Below, in pieces: positions 49,992-58,091 of a stretch of 64,000 nt of DNA; position 1 is the first letter of the stretch, and the number at the start of each line of letters is the position of its first letter. The translations under genes and the position numbers were made by a program. The notes under the pieces were generated by a model. That model was given only the letters and a program-made list of their open reading frames with translations. It ran no database searches and had not been told where the DNA came from. Source of the DNA: Microvirga sp. TS319 (lineage in GTDB: Bacteria; Pseudomonadota; Alphaproteobacteria; Rhizobiales; Beijerinckiaceae). The DNA lies in assembly GCF_041276405.1 (NCBI RefSeq), contig NZ_JBGGGT010000002.1:124001-188000 (forward strand), read 5' to 3'.

Positions 49992-50593
49992 AATTTCACT
50001 TCGGGCGGCCGGTCGGAGCCGGCGGTGGCCGTGAAGGTCTCCATGGGCTTGGCGTCCGGATAGACCACGGCCGCTATCCAGCGGCCGGGGATCGTGCGCA
50101 GCTCCGTGTTGTAGGCCTGCACGGCCGAGATGTAGTCGCGGCGCGCCACGGCGATGCGGTTCTCGGTGCCCTCCAGTTGCGATTGCAGGGCCAGGAAGTT
50201 GGCGTTGGACTTCAGCTCCGGATAACGCTCGACCGTCGCGAGCAGGCGGCCGAGTGCGCCGGAGAGCTGGTTCTGCGCCTCCTGGAACTGGCGGAACTTT
50301 TCCGGATCCGTCACCGTGGAGGCATCGACCTTGATCTGCGTGGCCCGGGCGCGGGCTTCCGTGACCTGGGTCAGCACCTCGCGCTCCTGCTGGGCGAAGC
50401 CCTTCACGGTCTCGACGAGGTTCGGGATCAGGTCGGCCCGGCGCTGATACTGGTTCTGCACCTCGCTCCAGGCGGCCTTGGCCTGCTCTTCCAGGGTCGG
50501 CACGTTGTTGATCCCGCAGGCGGAGAGGCCGAGCGCGAGAGCCAATCCGGTCAGGGCGGCCCTGATCCGTGTCCGCAGGGGCGAAGCCGTCAT
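49988..50593 (-). CDS. lemA: LemA-family lipoprotein
   Basis: 201 residues. A lipoprotein signal with LSAC lipobox (Cys26) is followed by the helical LemA fold: IPNLVETVKGFAQQEREVLTQVTEARA, LLATVERYPELKSNANFLALQSQLEGTENRI and ARRDYISAVQAYNTELRTIPG. GAGAGGAC precedes ATG 50593. It partners with TPM-domain proteins encoded downstream. The final residues and stop are next to the hairpin repeat. Confidence 0.94.
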   Translation of the reverse strand: MTASPLRTRIRAALTGLALALGLSACGINNVPTLEEQAKAAWSEVQNQYQRRADLIPNLVETVKGFAQQEREVLTQVTEARARATQIKVDASTVTDPEKFRQFQEAQNQLSGALGRLLATVERYPELKSNANFLALQSQLEGTENRIAVARRDYISAVQAYNTELRTIPGRWIAAVVYPDAKPMETFTATAGSDRPPEVKF

Positions 50594-50742
50594 ATCTGTC
50601 CTCTCGGGATTGAAATTTTTCGCAACGTTACCGGGTTCAACAGATGGGTCAGGCGTAGCGTTTCTACAAGGCATTTTTCACTGGCTGCGCATGGGCGATT
50701 GGGGCAAGATCCGCGGATTCACGAGCAAAGCCTAAAACTCCC

Positions 50743-51384
50743 ATGACCTTCCTGCCGAACTTCAGTACCCTGATTGCCTATTCCCTCGCCTGCCTCCTGC
50801 TGTTCATCACGCCGGGGCCGGACATGAGCCTGTTCCTCGCCAAGACAATGTCGGGCGGGCGCAAGGCCGGCATGGCCGCGATGCTGGGAGCGATGGCGGG
50901 GTGCTGCGTCCATACGCTGCTCGCGGCCTTGGGCCTCTCGGCCCTGCTGGCGGCCTCGGTCACGGCGTTCACGGTTCTGAAAGTCGTGGGAGCGCTCTAT
51001 CTTCTGTGGCTCGCGGTGGATGCCGTGCGCCACGGCTCGGCCCTGTCGGTGAAGCAGGAGGGTCGTGCCGAGGTCTCGTTCTGGAAGACGTTCTTCGTGG
51101 GCGTGGGCATCAATCTCACGAACCCGAAGGTGGTCCTGTTCTTCGTGACCTTCCTGCCGCAATTCGTCGACGCGCACGATCCCCACGCCTCCGACAAGCT
51201 CCTGTTCCTCGGCCTCTACTTCATCGCGCTCACGGGCCCCATGGGGGCCGCCATGATCTTGGGCGCCGAGAAGGTGATGGCGCTCCTGCGCAACCATCCG
51301 AAGCTCATGCGGGGAATCGATTATTCCTTCGCGGGCCTCTTCGGGGCCTTCGCGGTCAAGATCCTGACGGCGTCTGCGCGGTAG
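50743..51384 (+). CDS. LysE/RhtB-family exporter
   Basis: 213 residues, six helices; ITPGPDMSLFLAKTMSGGRKAGMAAMLGAMAG and NLTNPKVVLFFVTFLPQFVD are family hallmarks. Probably exports homoserine, threonine or a related compound. The TAG stop (51382-51384) abuts the following hairpin. Confidence 0.92.
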   Translation: MTFLPNFSTLIAYSLACLLLFITPGPDMSLFLAKTMSGGRKAGMAAMLGAMAGCCVHTLLAALGLSALLAASVTAFTVLKVVGALYLLWLAVDAVRHGSALSVKQEGRAEVSFWKTFFVGVGINLTNPKVVLFFVTFLPQFVDAHDPHASDKLLFLGLYFIALTGPMGAAMILGAEKVMALLRNHPKLMRGIDYSFAGLFGAFAVKILTASAR

Positions 51385-51502
51385 ATCGGATCAGTCCCAA
51401 AAGTGACTTGCACTTTTGGGACTGATCCGATGCTGCATTCTCTCAAAACCGCATCGTCTCGTCTGGAATAGGGGTGCCTACTTTTCCAGACGAGACGATG
51501 CG
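51382..51502. repeat. Two unrelated hairpins in repeat position
   Basis: First palindrome: TCGGATCAGTCCCAAAAGTG with CACTTTTGGGACTGATCCGA. Second: GCATCGTCTCGTCTGGAA with TTCCAGACGAGACGATGC. Only short words (CAAAAGTG, GATCCGATGC) match other repeats, so the arms have co-varied. The last codons and stop of the minus-strand membrane gene (51478) lie inside the second hairpin. Confidence 0.85.
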
Positions 51503-51984
51503 GTCGGAGGCGGGGGAGTGCCGCGCCCGCCTGCGTCCCGGCCCGCGATGGTCCAATAGACCAATCCCGCTACCGCGCCGGTCAGGCCGAGGATCGCGCT
51601 CACATGGAGTTCCGCCGGATTGGCGACCCGCGCCGCCCCGCGCAGGATCCACGGCACGGAGGCGGTGAACACGCCGGTGGCTACCGCATACCAGACGAGG
51701 CTGCGTATCTTCAGCGCCTCGCTGATCACCGCGATCACCAGGGGCGGCAGAACGAGAAGCGTGAACATGATCCGGCCGACGCCGAGCATGGCCTCGGCCA
51801 CGATAGGACCCGGATCCTGGCTGGAAAACACCGCGTCCACGAGGTTCCAGAGCCCCACGAACAGCGTCTCCCCCGTGAGCGTCGCCATGAGCGGATCGAC
51901 CATCGAGGCGATGAGGAAGAACACGCTGCTCATGCCGATGGCGATGAGGAGCGCGAAGGGGACGAGGAGCAGCCAGCGGATCAT
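51478..51984 (-). CDS. Small multi-helix membrane protein (paralogue A)
   Basis: 168 residues, about five helices (MIRWLLLVPFALLIAIGMSS first). The end of the hydrophobic part, LTGAVAGLVYWTIAGR, resembles the SGAICG(F/W)IYWRIAIR of the neighbours, suggesting a shared family. ATG 51984 overlaps the preceding gene's stop (ATGA). The last eight residues are encoded by a hairpin repeat. Function unknown. Confidence 0.65.
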   Translation of the reverse strand: MIRWLLLVPFALLIAIGMSSVFFLIASMVDPLMATLTGETLFVGLWNLVDAVFSSQDPGPIVAEAMLGVGRIMFTLLVLPPLVIAVISEALKIRSLVWYAVATGVFTASVPWILRGAARVANPAELHVSAILGLTGAVAGLVYWTIAGRDAGGRGTPPPPTASSRLEK

Positions 51985-52430
51985 GGCTCGGCTATAGCAT
52001 GGCCCGCCTCGGGAGTCCGCCGGATTGCGATGCGCCAATAGATGAAGCCGCAGATCGCGCCGGACAGTATCATCGAGATGCGGATTAGCCAGAAGCCGTT
52101 TCCCGTCCGCTCCTGTCCAGCCTGAAGAACACAGCCGAACAAAGCTCCGAGTGCCGCACCGAACATGATCGCGATGGCTGGGTGACGAAAGCCTATCCAG
52201 ATCAGGACGCCTCCAAAGCCGCCCGCCGCAATAGCGATGGGAAGGCCGTAGATCACGAGTCCGGCGGTTCCCACGATTAAGGTCGCCGCCAAGTATTCGA
52301 AGGCATCGCCAATGCCGCTGAGGCCGTGTTCGGCGAGAGACGGAAGGCCCATGAATAGGGATGTCAGATAGGGTGCGGACGCACTTGCAATGACCAGTGC
52401 CTTCACATGTCTGGATACGTCGTCAGGCAT
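51981..52430 (-). CDS. Small multi-helix membrane protein (paralogue B)
   Basis: 149 residues and about four helices, ending SGAICGFIYWRIAIRR. N-terminus VKALVIASASAPYLTSLFMG matches the start of the other small membrane genes here (helix ending in APY). ATG 52430 follows a longer frame with poor coding character. It starts five bases after the truncated paralogue C. Function unknown. Confidence 0.65.
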   Translation of the reverse strand: MPDDVSRHVKALVIASASAPYLTSLFMGLPSLAEHGLSGIGDAFEYLAATLIVGTAGLVIYGLPIAIAAGGFGGVLIWIGFRHPAIAIMFGAALGALFGCVLQAGQERTGNGFWLIRISMILSGAICGFIYWRIAIRRTPEAGHAIAEP

Positions 52431-52435
52431 CCGGC

Positions 52436-52573
52436 TCACGGCTCCAGAGGCGTCGGCAGTTCGATTGAAAGAAGATCGATCTGAAGAACGGGCTCGAGTG
52501 CGAGCACGATGAAGACCATGGCATAGGGAGCCATCGCACTGGCTGCTAAAAGTCCGACGATCTGCCGCCTCAT
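52436..52573 (-). CDS. 45-residue truncated paralogue of the small membrane family (C)
   Basis: MRRQIVGLLAASAMAPYAMV, a hydrophobic stretch and a short tail ending LEP, stop TGA at 52436-52438. It equals only the N-terminal helix of the family. The ATG overlaps the stop codon of the preceding YiiG-like gene (TGATG), so it could be translated by coupling. Either a microprotein or a gene remnant. Confidence 0.5.
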   Translation of the reverse strand: MRRQIVGLLAASAMAPYAMVFIVLALEPVLQIDLLSIELPTPLEP

Positions 52574-53514
52574 CAATCCGCCGCGTTGTTGGCGGACCCG
52601 ACCAGCGCATTATAGGCATTCACGAGCGCCTGGGCCTGCTGTCCTCCCCCGCGGCGGAGATCGCCTTTCAAGGGCTTGATCGTATCGCGAAACTCACGCG
52701 CCGCTGCCACGAAAGATCGGACGCCACCCTGGAGGCTCTTCAGGGCGTCGGGGTCGGATTTCCGGTAATCCTCGAAACCCGCGGAGGCGTTCACCAGGGC
52801 CGTCACGTCGGCATCGAGGGCAGCCACATCGACGGTGGGATCGTCGCTGTCCGGCAGGCGGTCGACGATGCGCCGGGCCGTGATCATCAGATGGGTGCGG
52901 TGCCAATGGGCCTTCCGGCCCTCCCGCTGCTCGATGGCCGCAAGCTCTCTCATGGCGAGGTTCGCCCGCTCGGCCTGGAAATCCTGCTCCACCTTGGCGC
53001 GGGCCGCCAGGAATGCCTTGGCGCGGGCCGCCAGGAATGCCTTGGCGGCGGGCGCGAGCCTCGCATGGATCTGCTTCCCGCGCGCCAGATTGTCGTCCAG
53101 ATAATCCTTGCGCTCGTAATAGGTGTTGGCTTCGTCGATGATGGGCGCTAGCCCCGAATAGGCTTCGATATAGGCCTTCATGCTGCTGTCGAGATCGGGC
53201 AGCTTCGGCCCCTGGCCGAGGGCTTCCGATGCCTCCGCGATCAGGTCCGTCACATCGTAGAGCTCGTAGACGCCGAAGGCCCGGTTCTTGTTGACCGGGC
53301 CCTTCTCCATATCGACCCAGCTCTTGTAACGTTCGATGGATTCGCTGGCCCGGAGGGTCCGGTTCATCAGCGCCACATAGGCGTTCATCTTCGCATTGAT
53401 CGTTTCGAGAGCGGCATCGTCCGTCTGCTGTCGCCGGGCCGCATCGGGAGCTTGGGCAGCCGCCATGGGGACTGTGCTGAGGAGCGCGATAGAGAGGAGC
53501 AGGGTGCGGATCAT
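52573..53514 (-). CDS. YiiG-like secreted helical protein (DUF3829)
   Basis: 313 residues with signal peptide (LLLSIALLSTVPMAAAQ) and a largely helical body: TINAKMNAYVALMNRTLRAS, YKSWVDMEKGPVNKNRAFG, LVNAYNALVGSANN. This matches the YiiG/DUF3829 family of unknown function, often a lipoprotein; no lipobox is seen here. An in-frame 24-bp tandem duplication gives KAFLAARA twice. ATG 53514 begins the signal peptide. Confidence 0.75.
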   Translation of the reverse strand: MIRTLLLSIALLSTVPMAAAQAPDAARRQQTDDAALETINAKMNAYVALMNRTLRASESIERYKSWVDMEKGPVNKNRAFGVYELYDVTDLIAEASEALGQGPKLPDLDSSMKAYIEAYSGLAPIIDEANTYYERKDYLDDNLARGKQIHARLAPAAKAFLAARAKAFLAARAKVEQDFQAERANLAMRELAAIEQREGRKAHWHRTHLMITARRIVDRLPDSDDPTVDVAALDADVTALVNASAGFEDYRKSDPDALKSLQGGVRSFVAAAREFRDTIKPLKGDLRRGGGQQAQALVNAYNALVGSANNAAD

Positions 53515-53536
53515 GGCGGAGGTCTCAAGGGGAGGG

Positions 53537-53643
53537 CTAGAGCCTTTTCCGCAAAAGTGGATGCCGGTTTTGCGAAGAAAAGGCGTCTTTCTCAAACAAC
53601 AAATGCCTTTTCCGTGAACCGAAGTTCATGGAAAAGGCTCTAG
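53537..53643. repeat. 107-bp palindromic repeat, type B, copy 2
   Basis: Identical over its full length to 13547-13653, including both CTAG ends. It lies upstream of the YiiG-like gene. Confidence 0.9.
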
Positions 53644-53750
53644 CGGCGTCGCTTGGATGCCGGCGGCTCCGGACATCCCTTCATTGGTACTTTATATCAT
53701 ATTCTGGTGCGCAGCGACAACAGGTTCGGGCGGCCCGACGATGTCGAAGG

Positions 53751-53823
53751 GGCGCAGCTTCTCGGTTTCGCTCTAGAGCTGGCCGCAGGTGGCGAGAATA
53801 TCGCGGCGGCAGAACGGACCGGT
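53751..53823 (-). pseudogene. Decayed fragment of the rlmN 3' end
   Basis: Read on the minus strand this stretch gives RDILATCGQL, a TAG stop, then SETEKLRPF. Intact rlmN (55590-56915) reads [20 protein letters not shown] at its C-terminus. DNA similarity covers about 70 bases, including CCGGTCCG at the start, with a deletion of about six bases. It therefore is a vestigial copy in the same orientation, about 1.9 kb from the true 3' end. Genes 53888-55504 lie between the two. Confidence 0.8.
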
Positions 53824-53887
53824 TTTCTGTCCTTGGCGACGCGCTACTTAAAGAACCGGGCAGCGGGCATTCACGCAGGAGAACGCC

Positions 53888-54394
53888 ATGGCGACGTCTA
53901 AGCTGGACGAGCGGCGGCTCATGAACGACGAGGAATACACCCTCGTCGAACAGACCCGGTATCCAGTGCTGGGCAAGCTGGAGGACGCGGCGCTCAAGGA
54001 GCTGACACAGCGCCTACGGGAGCGGCGCGACCGCGCTCGGGATATTGCCCATCGCCAGCGCCGCGAGGTCCGTGGCAAGGGCCGGCAAGCCACGGCCTTC
54101 GAGAAGAAGGATGCGGGCAACCGTCAGAAAGCCCGTGTCCTGGCCGAGGCGCTGACCCGAATCAACAGTGAGCGCACGCGCCGCAAAGCAGAGGAGCTTC
54201 GCGCCAACGCCCACCGTGCATTCGCCTTGCGGCAGGGTTCGGAGGCATCAGCGCGGCCCGATGCCGGCAGGACGCCTCGGAAGGGCATGCACAAGAACGC
54301 GAGCAGCCGTCGCGATCGGATCGTCAGGCCAATGGACGTCGGTCGCGTCTCGCAGGCGGGCAAGCGCGCGCAGGCGGTGCGGGACAGCGCTTAG
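53888..54394 (+). CDS. Basic conserved hypothetical protein
   Basis: 168 residues, highly charged and rich in Arg/Lys (RQRREVRGKGRQATAFEKKD, AGKRAQAVRDSA). A helical N-terminal part (LDERRLMNDEEYTLVEQTRYPVLGKLEDAALKEL) precedes a disordered basic tail with coiled-coil character around 40-110. AGGAGA precedes the ATG. Similar proteins seem to occur in Methylobacteriaceae (from memory). A nucleic-acid-binding role is conceivable; no domain is recognised. Confidence 0.65.
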   Translation: MATSKLDERRLMNDEEYTLVEQTRYPVLGKLEDAALKELTQRLRERRDRARDIAHRQRREVRGKGRQATAFEKKDAGNRQKARVLAEALTRINSERTRRKAEELRANAHRAFALRQGSEASARPDAGRTPRKGMHKNASSRRDRIVRPMDVGRVSQAGKRAQAVRDSA

Positions 54395-54510
54395 AACGTT
54401 GCGCGGCTTCCGACGCGCACCCGTCGGTGCTCAAGGTTCTTGGGGCGCCTGTTCCTCTCACGTCATCACCGGCCCCGTGTCGACGATCCCGATCCGACGT
54501 GCGCGGTGCT

Positions 54511-54666
54511 TCACGCAATCGAGATGGCCGGGACCGGTCCTCGGATCACGTCCGGGAACGGCCATATGATCTGGGCCGTCAGGGAACTGAATCCCGCATA
54601 GAGGGTGGCAGCCAAGTAAGGGACGAGGGTGCTCGCCGTGAACACGCTCAGGAGCTGGCGCTTCAT
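54511..54666 (-). CDS. 51-residue truncated paralogue of the small membrane family (D)
   Basis: MKRQLLSVFTASTLVPYLAA then one more hydrophobic stretch and a short tail. It resembles only the first helix of the family (compare MRRQIVGLLAASAMAPYAMV of copy C). ATG 54666 overlaps the stop of the preceding gene in an ATGA. Microprotein or remnant. Confidence 0.5.
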   Translation of the reverse strand: MKRQLLSVFTASTLVPYLAATLYAGFSSLTAQIIWPFPDVIRGPVPAISIA

Positions 54667-55022
54667 GATGGCTGAGGCTCGACGGTTTGACGGGGCCGTA
54701 TGGCGATGCGCCAATAAATCCAGCCGCAGATGGCGCCGGAGAGAGCGCTTGACATCAGGAACGGGATTGGCGGGCTGTCATCGGTAGAAAGGGCCGCCGT
54801 GAAGCCGAGGCCGAGGATGATCCCGCCCAATACTGGTCCGCACCAGGTCGGCCGCTTGGCGGTATTCACCGCCATTGCGCAGAGGCTTGCGAGGACCAGC
54901 AGGGGGATTCCAAACACCACAACGCCGAAGGTGCCCATGGAAATGACCTTGAGCAGATCGAGAGGCTCCTTCATCCCAACCTGATCGCCCGAGACGAGGC
55001 CGAATAGGCTCCACAGGAACAA
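54663..55022 (-). CDS. Small multi-helix membrane protein (paralogue E), start codon uncertain
   Basis: About four helices, ending SGAICGWIYWRIAIRPRQ, close to paralogue B. The first usable start is TTG 55022, but homology to the others continues upstream as TRRHILGVLAATIAAPYLV, where the expected ATG is ACG at 55077-55079. Either a non-standard start is used or the gene has lost its start. Function unknown. Confidence 0.6.
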   Translation of the reverse strand: MFLWSLFGLVSGDQVGMKEPLDLLKVISMGTFGVVVFGIPLLVLASLCAMAVNTAKRPTWCGPVLGGIILGLGFTAALSTDDSPPIPFLMSSALSGAICGWIYWRIAIRPRQTVEPQPS

Positions 55023-55126
55023 GACGAGATAGGGAGCGGCGATGGTGGCGGCCAGAACGCCGAGAATGTGTCGGCGCGTGGTTATGCTCGCTTTGCCGCT
55101 TCAGCCAGGATCTTTCGTGCCATCAG

Positions 55127-55504
55127 CTAGTAGAGCCAGGCGCAGACGAGGCTGATGGCCATGATCTCGTAGAAGAACGGCCGGAGCAGGAGACGGACGG
55201 TGAAGCCCCAGTGCAACAGGACGAACCCGAGTCCGATAGCCGCTCCTCCTGCCTGACAGATCCAGGGAGAGCGCCAGCGACAACAGAATCCGATGAGCGC
55301 AAAGAGAAGCGAAGCGGGAAGCGCCGTCGAGAAGACCGCGTTGAAGCTGAGTAGCAGGACCGCGAAGGATACCCCTAGATGTGATCCTAAAGTCCTGGGA
55401 AGGTTCGGGTCGGTCAGCGCCATGGCAGTGCCGACCACGAGGACGAACAGGCATGGAGCCGCCGCGTTTGCCGCGACCGCGGCGATCAGGACCCGAAGCA
55501 TCAT
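55127..55504 (-). CDS. Small multi-helix membrane protein (paralogue F)
   Basis: 125 residues, three to four helices; the start MMLRVLIAAVAANAAAPCLF and the end AISLVCAWLY echo the pattern of the other family members. ATG 55504 follows GGAGGGACT, a strong ribosome site. It is the most upstream member, 85 bases from the rlmN stop. Function unknown. Confidence 0.65.
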   Translation of the reverse strand: MMLRVLIAAVAANAAAPCLFVLVVGTAMALTDPNLPRTLGSHLGVSFAVLLLSFNAVFSTALPASLLFALIGFCCRWRSPWICQAGGAAIGLGFVLLHWGFTVRLLLRPFFYEIMAISLVCAWLY

Positions 55505-55589
55505 AGTCCCTCCGAAGAACGTTTCGGAGAGTCTTATACGTTATAATGAATCGGAAAAGGAACTGCCCGTTGTGGCAGACAGGTCTCGC

Positions 55590-56915
55590 CTACTCCCCGT
55601 TCCCCACAGCGTAGACGCCTTCGGCCCCGATGCCCTGCTCGGCCATCATGCGGGCGCGGGCGCGGAGTTTCTCCGTCTCGCTCTTGAGCTGACCGCAGGC
55701 GGCCAGGATATCGCGGCCGCGCGGGGTGCGGACCGGGGAGGCGTAGCCCGCCCGGTAGACGATCTCGGAGAAGCGCTCGATCCGCTCCCAGTCCGAGCAC
55801 TCGTATTTCGAGCCGGGCCAGGGATTGAACGGGATCAGGTTGATCTTCGCCGGAATGCCCTTGAGGAGGCGCACCAGCTCGCGCGCATCGGCGTCCGAAT
55901 CGTTCACGCCTTTCAGCATCACGTATTCGAAGGTGATGCGGCGCGCGTTCGAGAGCCCCGGATAGGCGCGGCAGGCATCGAGGAGCTGCTTGATGTCGTA
56001 TTTGCGGTTGATCGGCACCAGCACGTCGCGCAGGTCGTCGCGAACCGCGTGGAGCGAGATCGCCAGCATGGTGTTGGCGTCCGAGCCCAAGCGCTCCATC
56101 TGCGGCACGACCCCGGAGGTGGAGACCGTGATGCGGCGGCGCGAGAGGCCCAGCCCCTCGTTGTCCGACAGCACGCCGATGGCGTCGACCACGTTGTCGA
56201 TGTTGTAGAGCGGCTCGCCCATGCCCATGAACACGATGTTGGACACGAAGCGTCCGCCGTCGGTCGGCACGAAGGCGCCTTCCGGCGGCGTGGCATGGGG
56301 CCAGTCGCCGATGGAATCGCGCGCCACGATGAGCTGGGCCACGATTTCCGCTGAGGTGAGATTGCGCACGAGGCGCTGGGTGCCGGTGTGGCAGAAGGAG
56401 CAGGTCAGGGTGCAGCCGACCTGGCTCGACACGCAGAGCGTGCCCCGGTCGACTTCCGGAATGTAGACGCACTCGATCTCCGCGCCCTTGTCGAGCGGGC
56501 CCGTGGAGGCCATGCGGATCAGCCACTTGCGGGTGCCGTCCTTCGAGACCTGCTCGGACACGACCTGCGGGCGGGCCAGCGTATAGGCCTGGCTGAGCCT
56601 GGCGCGCAGCTCCTTGCCCACGTTGCTCATCTCGGAGAAGTCTTTGGCCCCGCGGAAATAGATCCAGTTCCAGATCTGGGCGACGCGCATCTTGAGCTCG
56701 CGCTCGGGCACGCCGATCGCCGCCAGGGAATCCTTCAATTGATCGCGGGTGAGACCGACAAGCGACGCGCCGCCGGGGGCGGCTCCCGCCACCACGTTCA
56801 TCTCGGCCGTCTTTTCGATGGACAAAGCGGTCTGCCCCGCCGCGCGCGCGGCATCGCTCACGGCCAGGGGGGCCGCATTGGGGTTACGCTTGGCGATGTC
56901 GAGCGCCGTCGCCAT
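55590..56915 (-). CDS. rlmN: 23S rRNA (A2503)/tRNA C2-methyltransferase RlmN, radical SAM
   Basis: 441 residues. Radical-SAM cluster C-x3-C-x2-C at 168-175 ([10 protein letters not shown]), the two methyl-relay cysteines (Cys161 in [11 protein letters not shown] and the Cys of ILAACGQL), [10 protein letters not shown] and [12 protein letters not shown]. It methylates C2 of A2503 in 23S rRNA and A37 in some tRNAs. It is longer than E. coli RlmN (384 aa) because of an N-terminal extension of about 45 residues, common in alphaproteobacteria. Confidence 0.96.
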   Translation of the reverse strand: MATALDIAKRNPNAAPLAVSDAARAAGQTALSIEKTAEMNVVAGAAPGGASLVGLTRDQLKDSLAAIGVPERELKMRVAQIWNWIYFRGAKDFSEMSNVGKELRARLSQAYTLARPQVVSEQVSKDGTRKWLIRMASTGPLDKGAEIECVYIPEVDRGTLCVSSQVGCTLTCSFCHTGTQRLVRNLTSAEIVAQLIVARDSIGDWPHATPPEGAFVPTDGGRFVSNIVFMGMGEPLYNIDNVVDAIGVLSDNEGLGLSRRRITVSTSGVVPQMERLGSDANTMLAISLHAVRDDLRDVLVPINRKYDIKQLLDACRAYPGLSNARRITFEYVMLKGVNDSDADARELVRLLKGIPAKINLIPFNPWPGSKYECSDWERIERFSEIVYRAGYASPVRTPRGRDILAACGQLKSETEKLRARARMMAEQGIGAEGVYAVGNGE

Positions 56916-57104
56916 GGGAAATCTCAAGCCTCGTTGTTGGGAGTGGCTGCGTCGTATAACACGATTGCGCCGAAACCGTGAGCTTCGCACAAGCAAAATT
57001 CCGGGCGCGAGGCCCGGAAAATGCTCATTCCCAGCACAATTTGCAAGGGCAGGGGACCTTGAAGGAGCTCTGGCAGAGGCTCCGGCAGGAGTTTTGCAGG
57101 CGCT

Positions 57105-57809
57105 TTAGACGCCGCATTCCCTGCGGGCTTGTTCCAGAGCCTTGGTGAAGCCGCTCAAGGAATAGCGGTCCGTCAGGCTGGACCCTCGGGTGGATTGGCT
57201 CTTCACCATGAGGCTCGACCCCTTCGCCATGGTGGCGATGGCCTGTCCCTCCTCGGCGGGATTCTTCAGCCAGGCGTTGGCGGCCTTGGTCACCAATTCG
57301 TAGGAGGCGTTGCCGATGGCGGCCGAGGCTGGGCCGTTCTCCTTCGCCGTGAAGCCCAGCACGAGGGCCACCTCGTTCTTCACGTTCTCGGCCGGGCGGA
57401 AGGACACGAAGAGATAGGCCGGATCCCGGCTCAGGTTCTTCGGAAGTCGTTCCTGGGGCTGGCTGAGGGCATAGCAGATCTTCGAGCGGCCGGTCTGGGC
57501 CGTGTAGACGCCCCAGTCGCCGTAGGTGTTCACGAGCGAGGCGCCGCCCGGGCCGGTGGCCGCCTGAGCGGGCTTGGCGGCAGCCGCCGCGGCTCCGGCG
57601 GCGGCCGCAGCGGCCGGCTTCGCCGCCGATGTCGCCTTGCCGGTCGCGGGCTTCGCCTTCGAGGGAGCCGTCGCGGGCTTGGCGGTCGGAGCAGACTTCT
57701 GTCCGGTCGCGCGCTGGGGCTGAGCCAGGGCGGCGGACCCGGTTCCCATGGCGAGGACGGCGGAAAGGACGCCCGCGGCAAGGGCGCGCTGGAAAGATGC
57801 TGTATTCAT
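57105..57809 (-). CDS. Invasion-associated locus B (IalB) family protein
   Basis: 234 residues: signal peptide ending GSAALA, a low-complexity Ala/Lys/Pro linker (about 30-85), then the IalB domain with YGDWGVYTAQTGRSKICYALSQPQ and a final EQARRECGV giving the conserved Cys pair. In Bartonella IalB supports red-cell entry, but in environmental Hyphomicrobiales the family is common and its role open. ATG 57809 starts the signal peptide better than TTG 57821. Confidence 0.88.
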   Translation of the reverse strand: MNTASFQRALAAGVLSAVLAMGTGSAALAQPQRATGQKSAPTAKPATAPSKAKPATGKATSAAKPAAAAAAGAAAAAAKPAQAATGPGGASLVNTYGDWGVYTAQTGRSKICYALSQPQERLPKNLSRDPAYLFVSFRPAENVKNEVALVLGFTAKENGPASAAIGNASYELVTKAANAWLKNPAEEGQAIATMAKGSSLMVKSQSTRGSSLTDRYSLSGFTKALEQARRECGV

Positions 57810-57913
57810 GAGGGCGGACAATACGCGCGGATGGTTAAGAACTCTTCACCATCCCGTAGCCTCAACGCCCGAGCCTTGGCGATGCGTCGAAACGTGGCAG
57901 CATCGCCGCCGGC

Positions 57914-57940
57914 AAAATAAAAGGGCCGCATCCGCGGCCC
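57914..57940 (-). terminator. Intrinsic terminator on the minus strand
   Basis: GGGCCGC/GCGGCCC stem (57923-57940) with an ATCC loop, followed on the minus strand by TTTTATTTTG. It would end transcripts of the DUF1232 gene, 152 bases upstream of it in that direction. The region 57941-58091 is AT-rich with no supported gene. Confidence 0.75.
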
Positions 57941-58091
57941 GTCGAGTTGTCTACTCATAAAGGTGTTCATTGTTCAAATGGAGGAGGATCAAATGACTTC
58001 TGATGAACGAGAATCAATTTAGCGATAATATATAATATTGCAACAGGTTCATATTCTTTGTTCTGACCATAATCCTATCGATTCTCCTGGA

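Noticed and set aside
53653..53901. 82-codon plus-strand frame upstream of the basic hypothetical gene
   Set aside because: It overlaps the decayed rlmN fragment read on the wrong strand and has no ribosome site.
57975..58020. Tiny AT-rich frame with GGAGGAGG before an internal ATG (about nine codons)
   Set aside because: Too short to support as a gene; the purine run may be chance in an AT-rich spacer.
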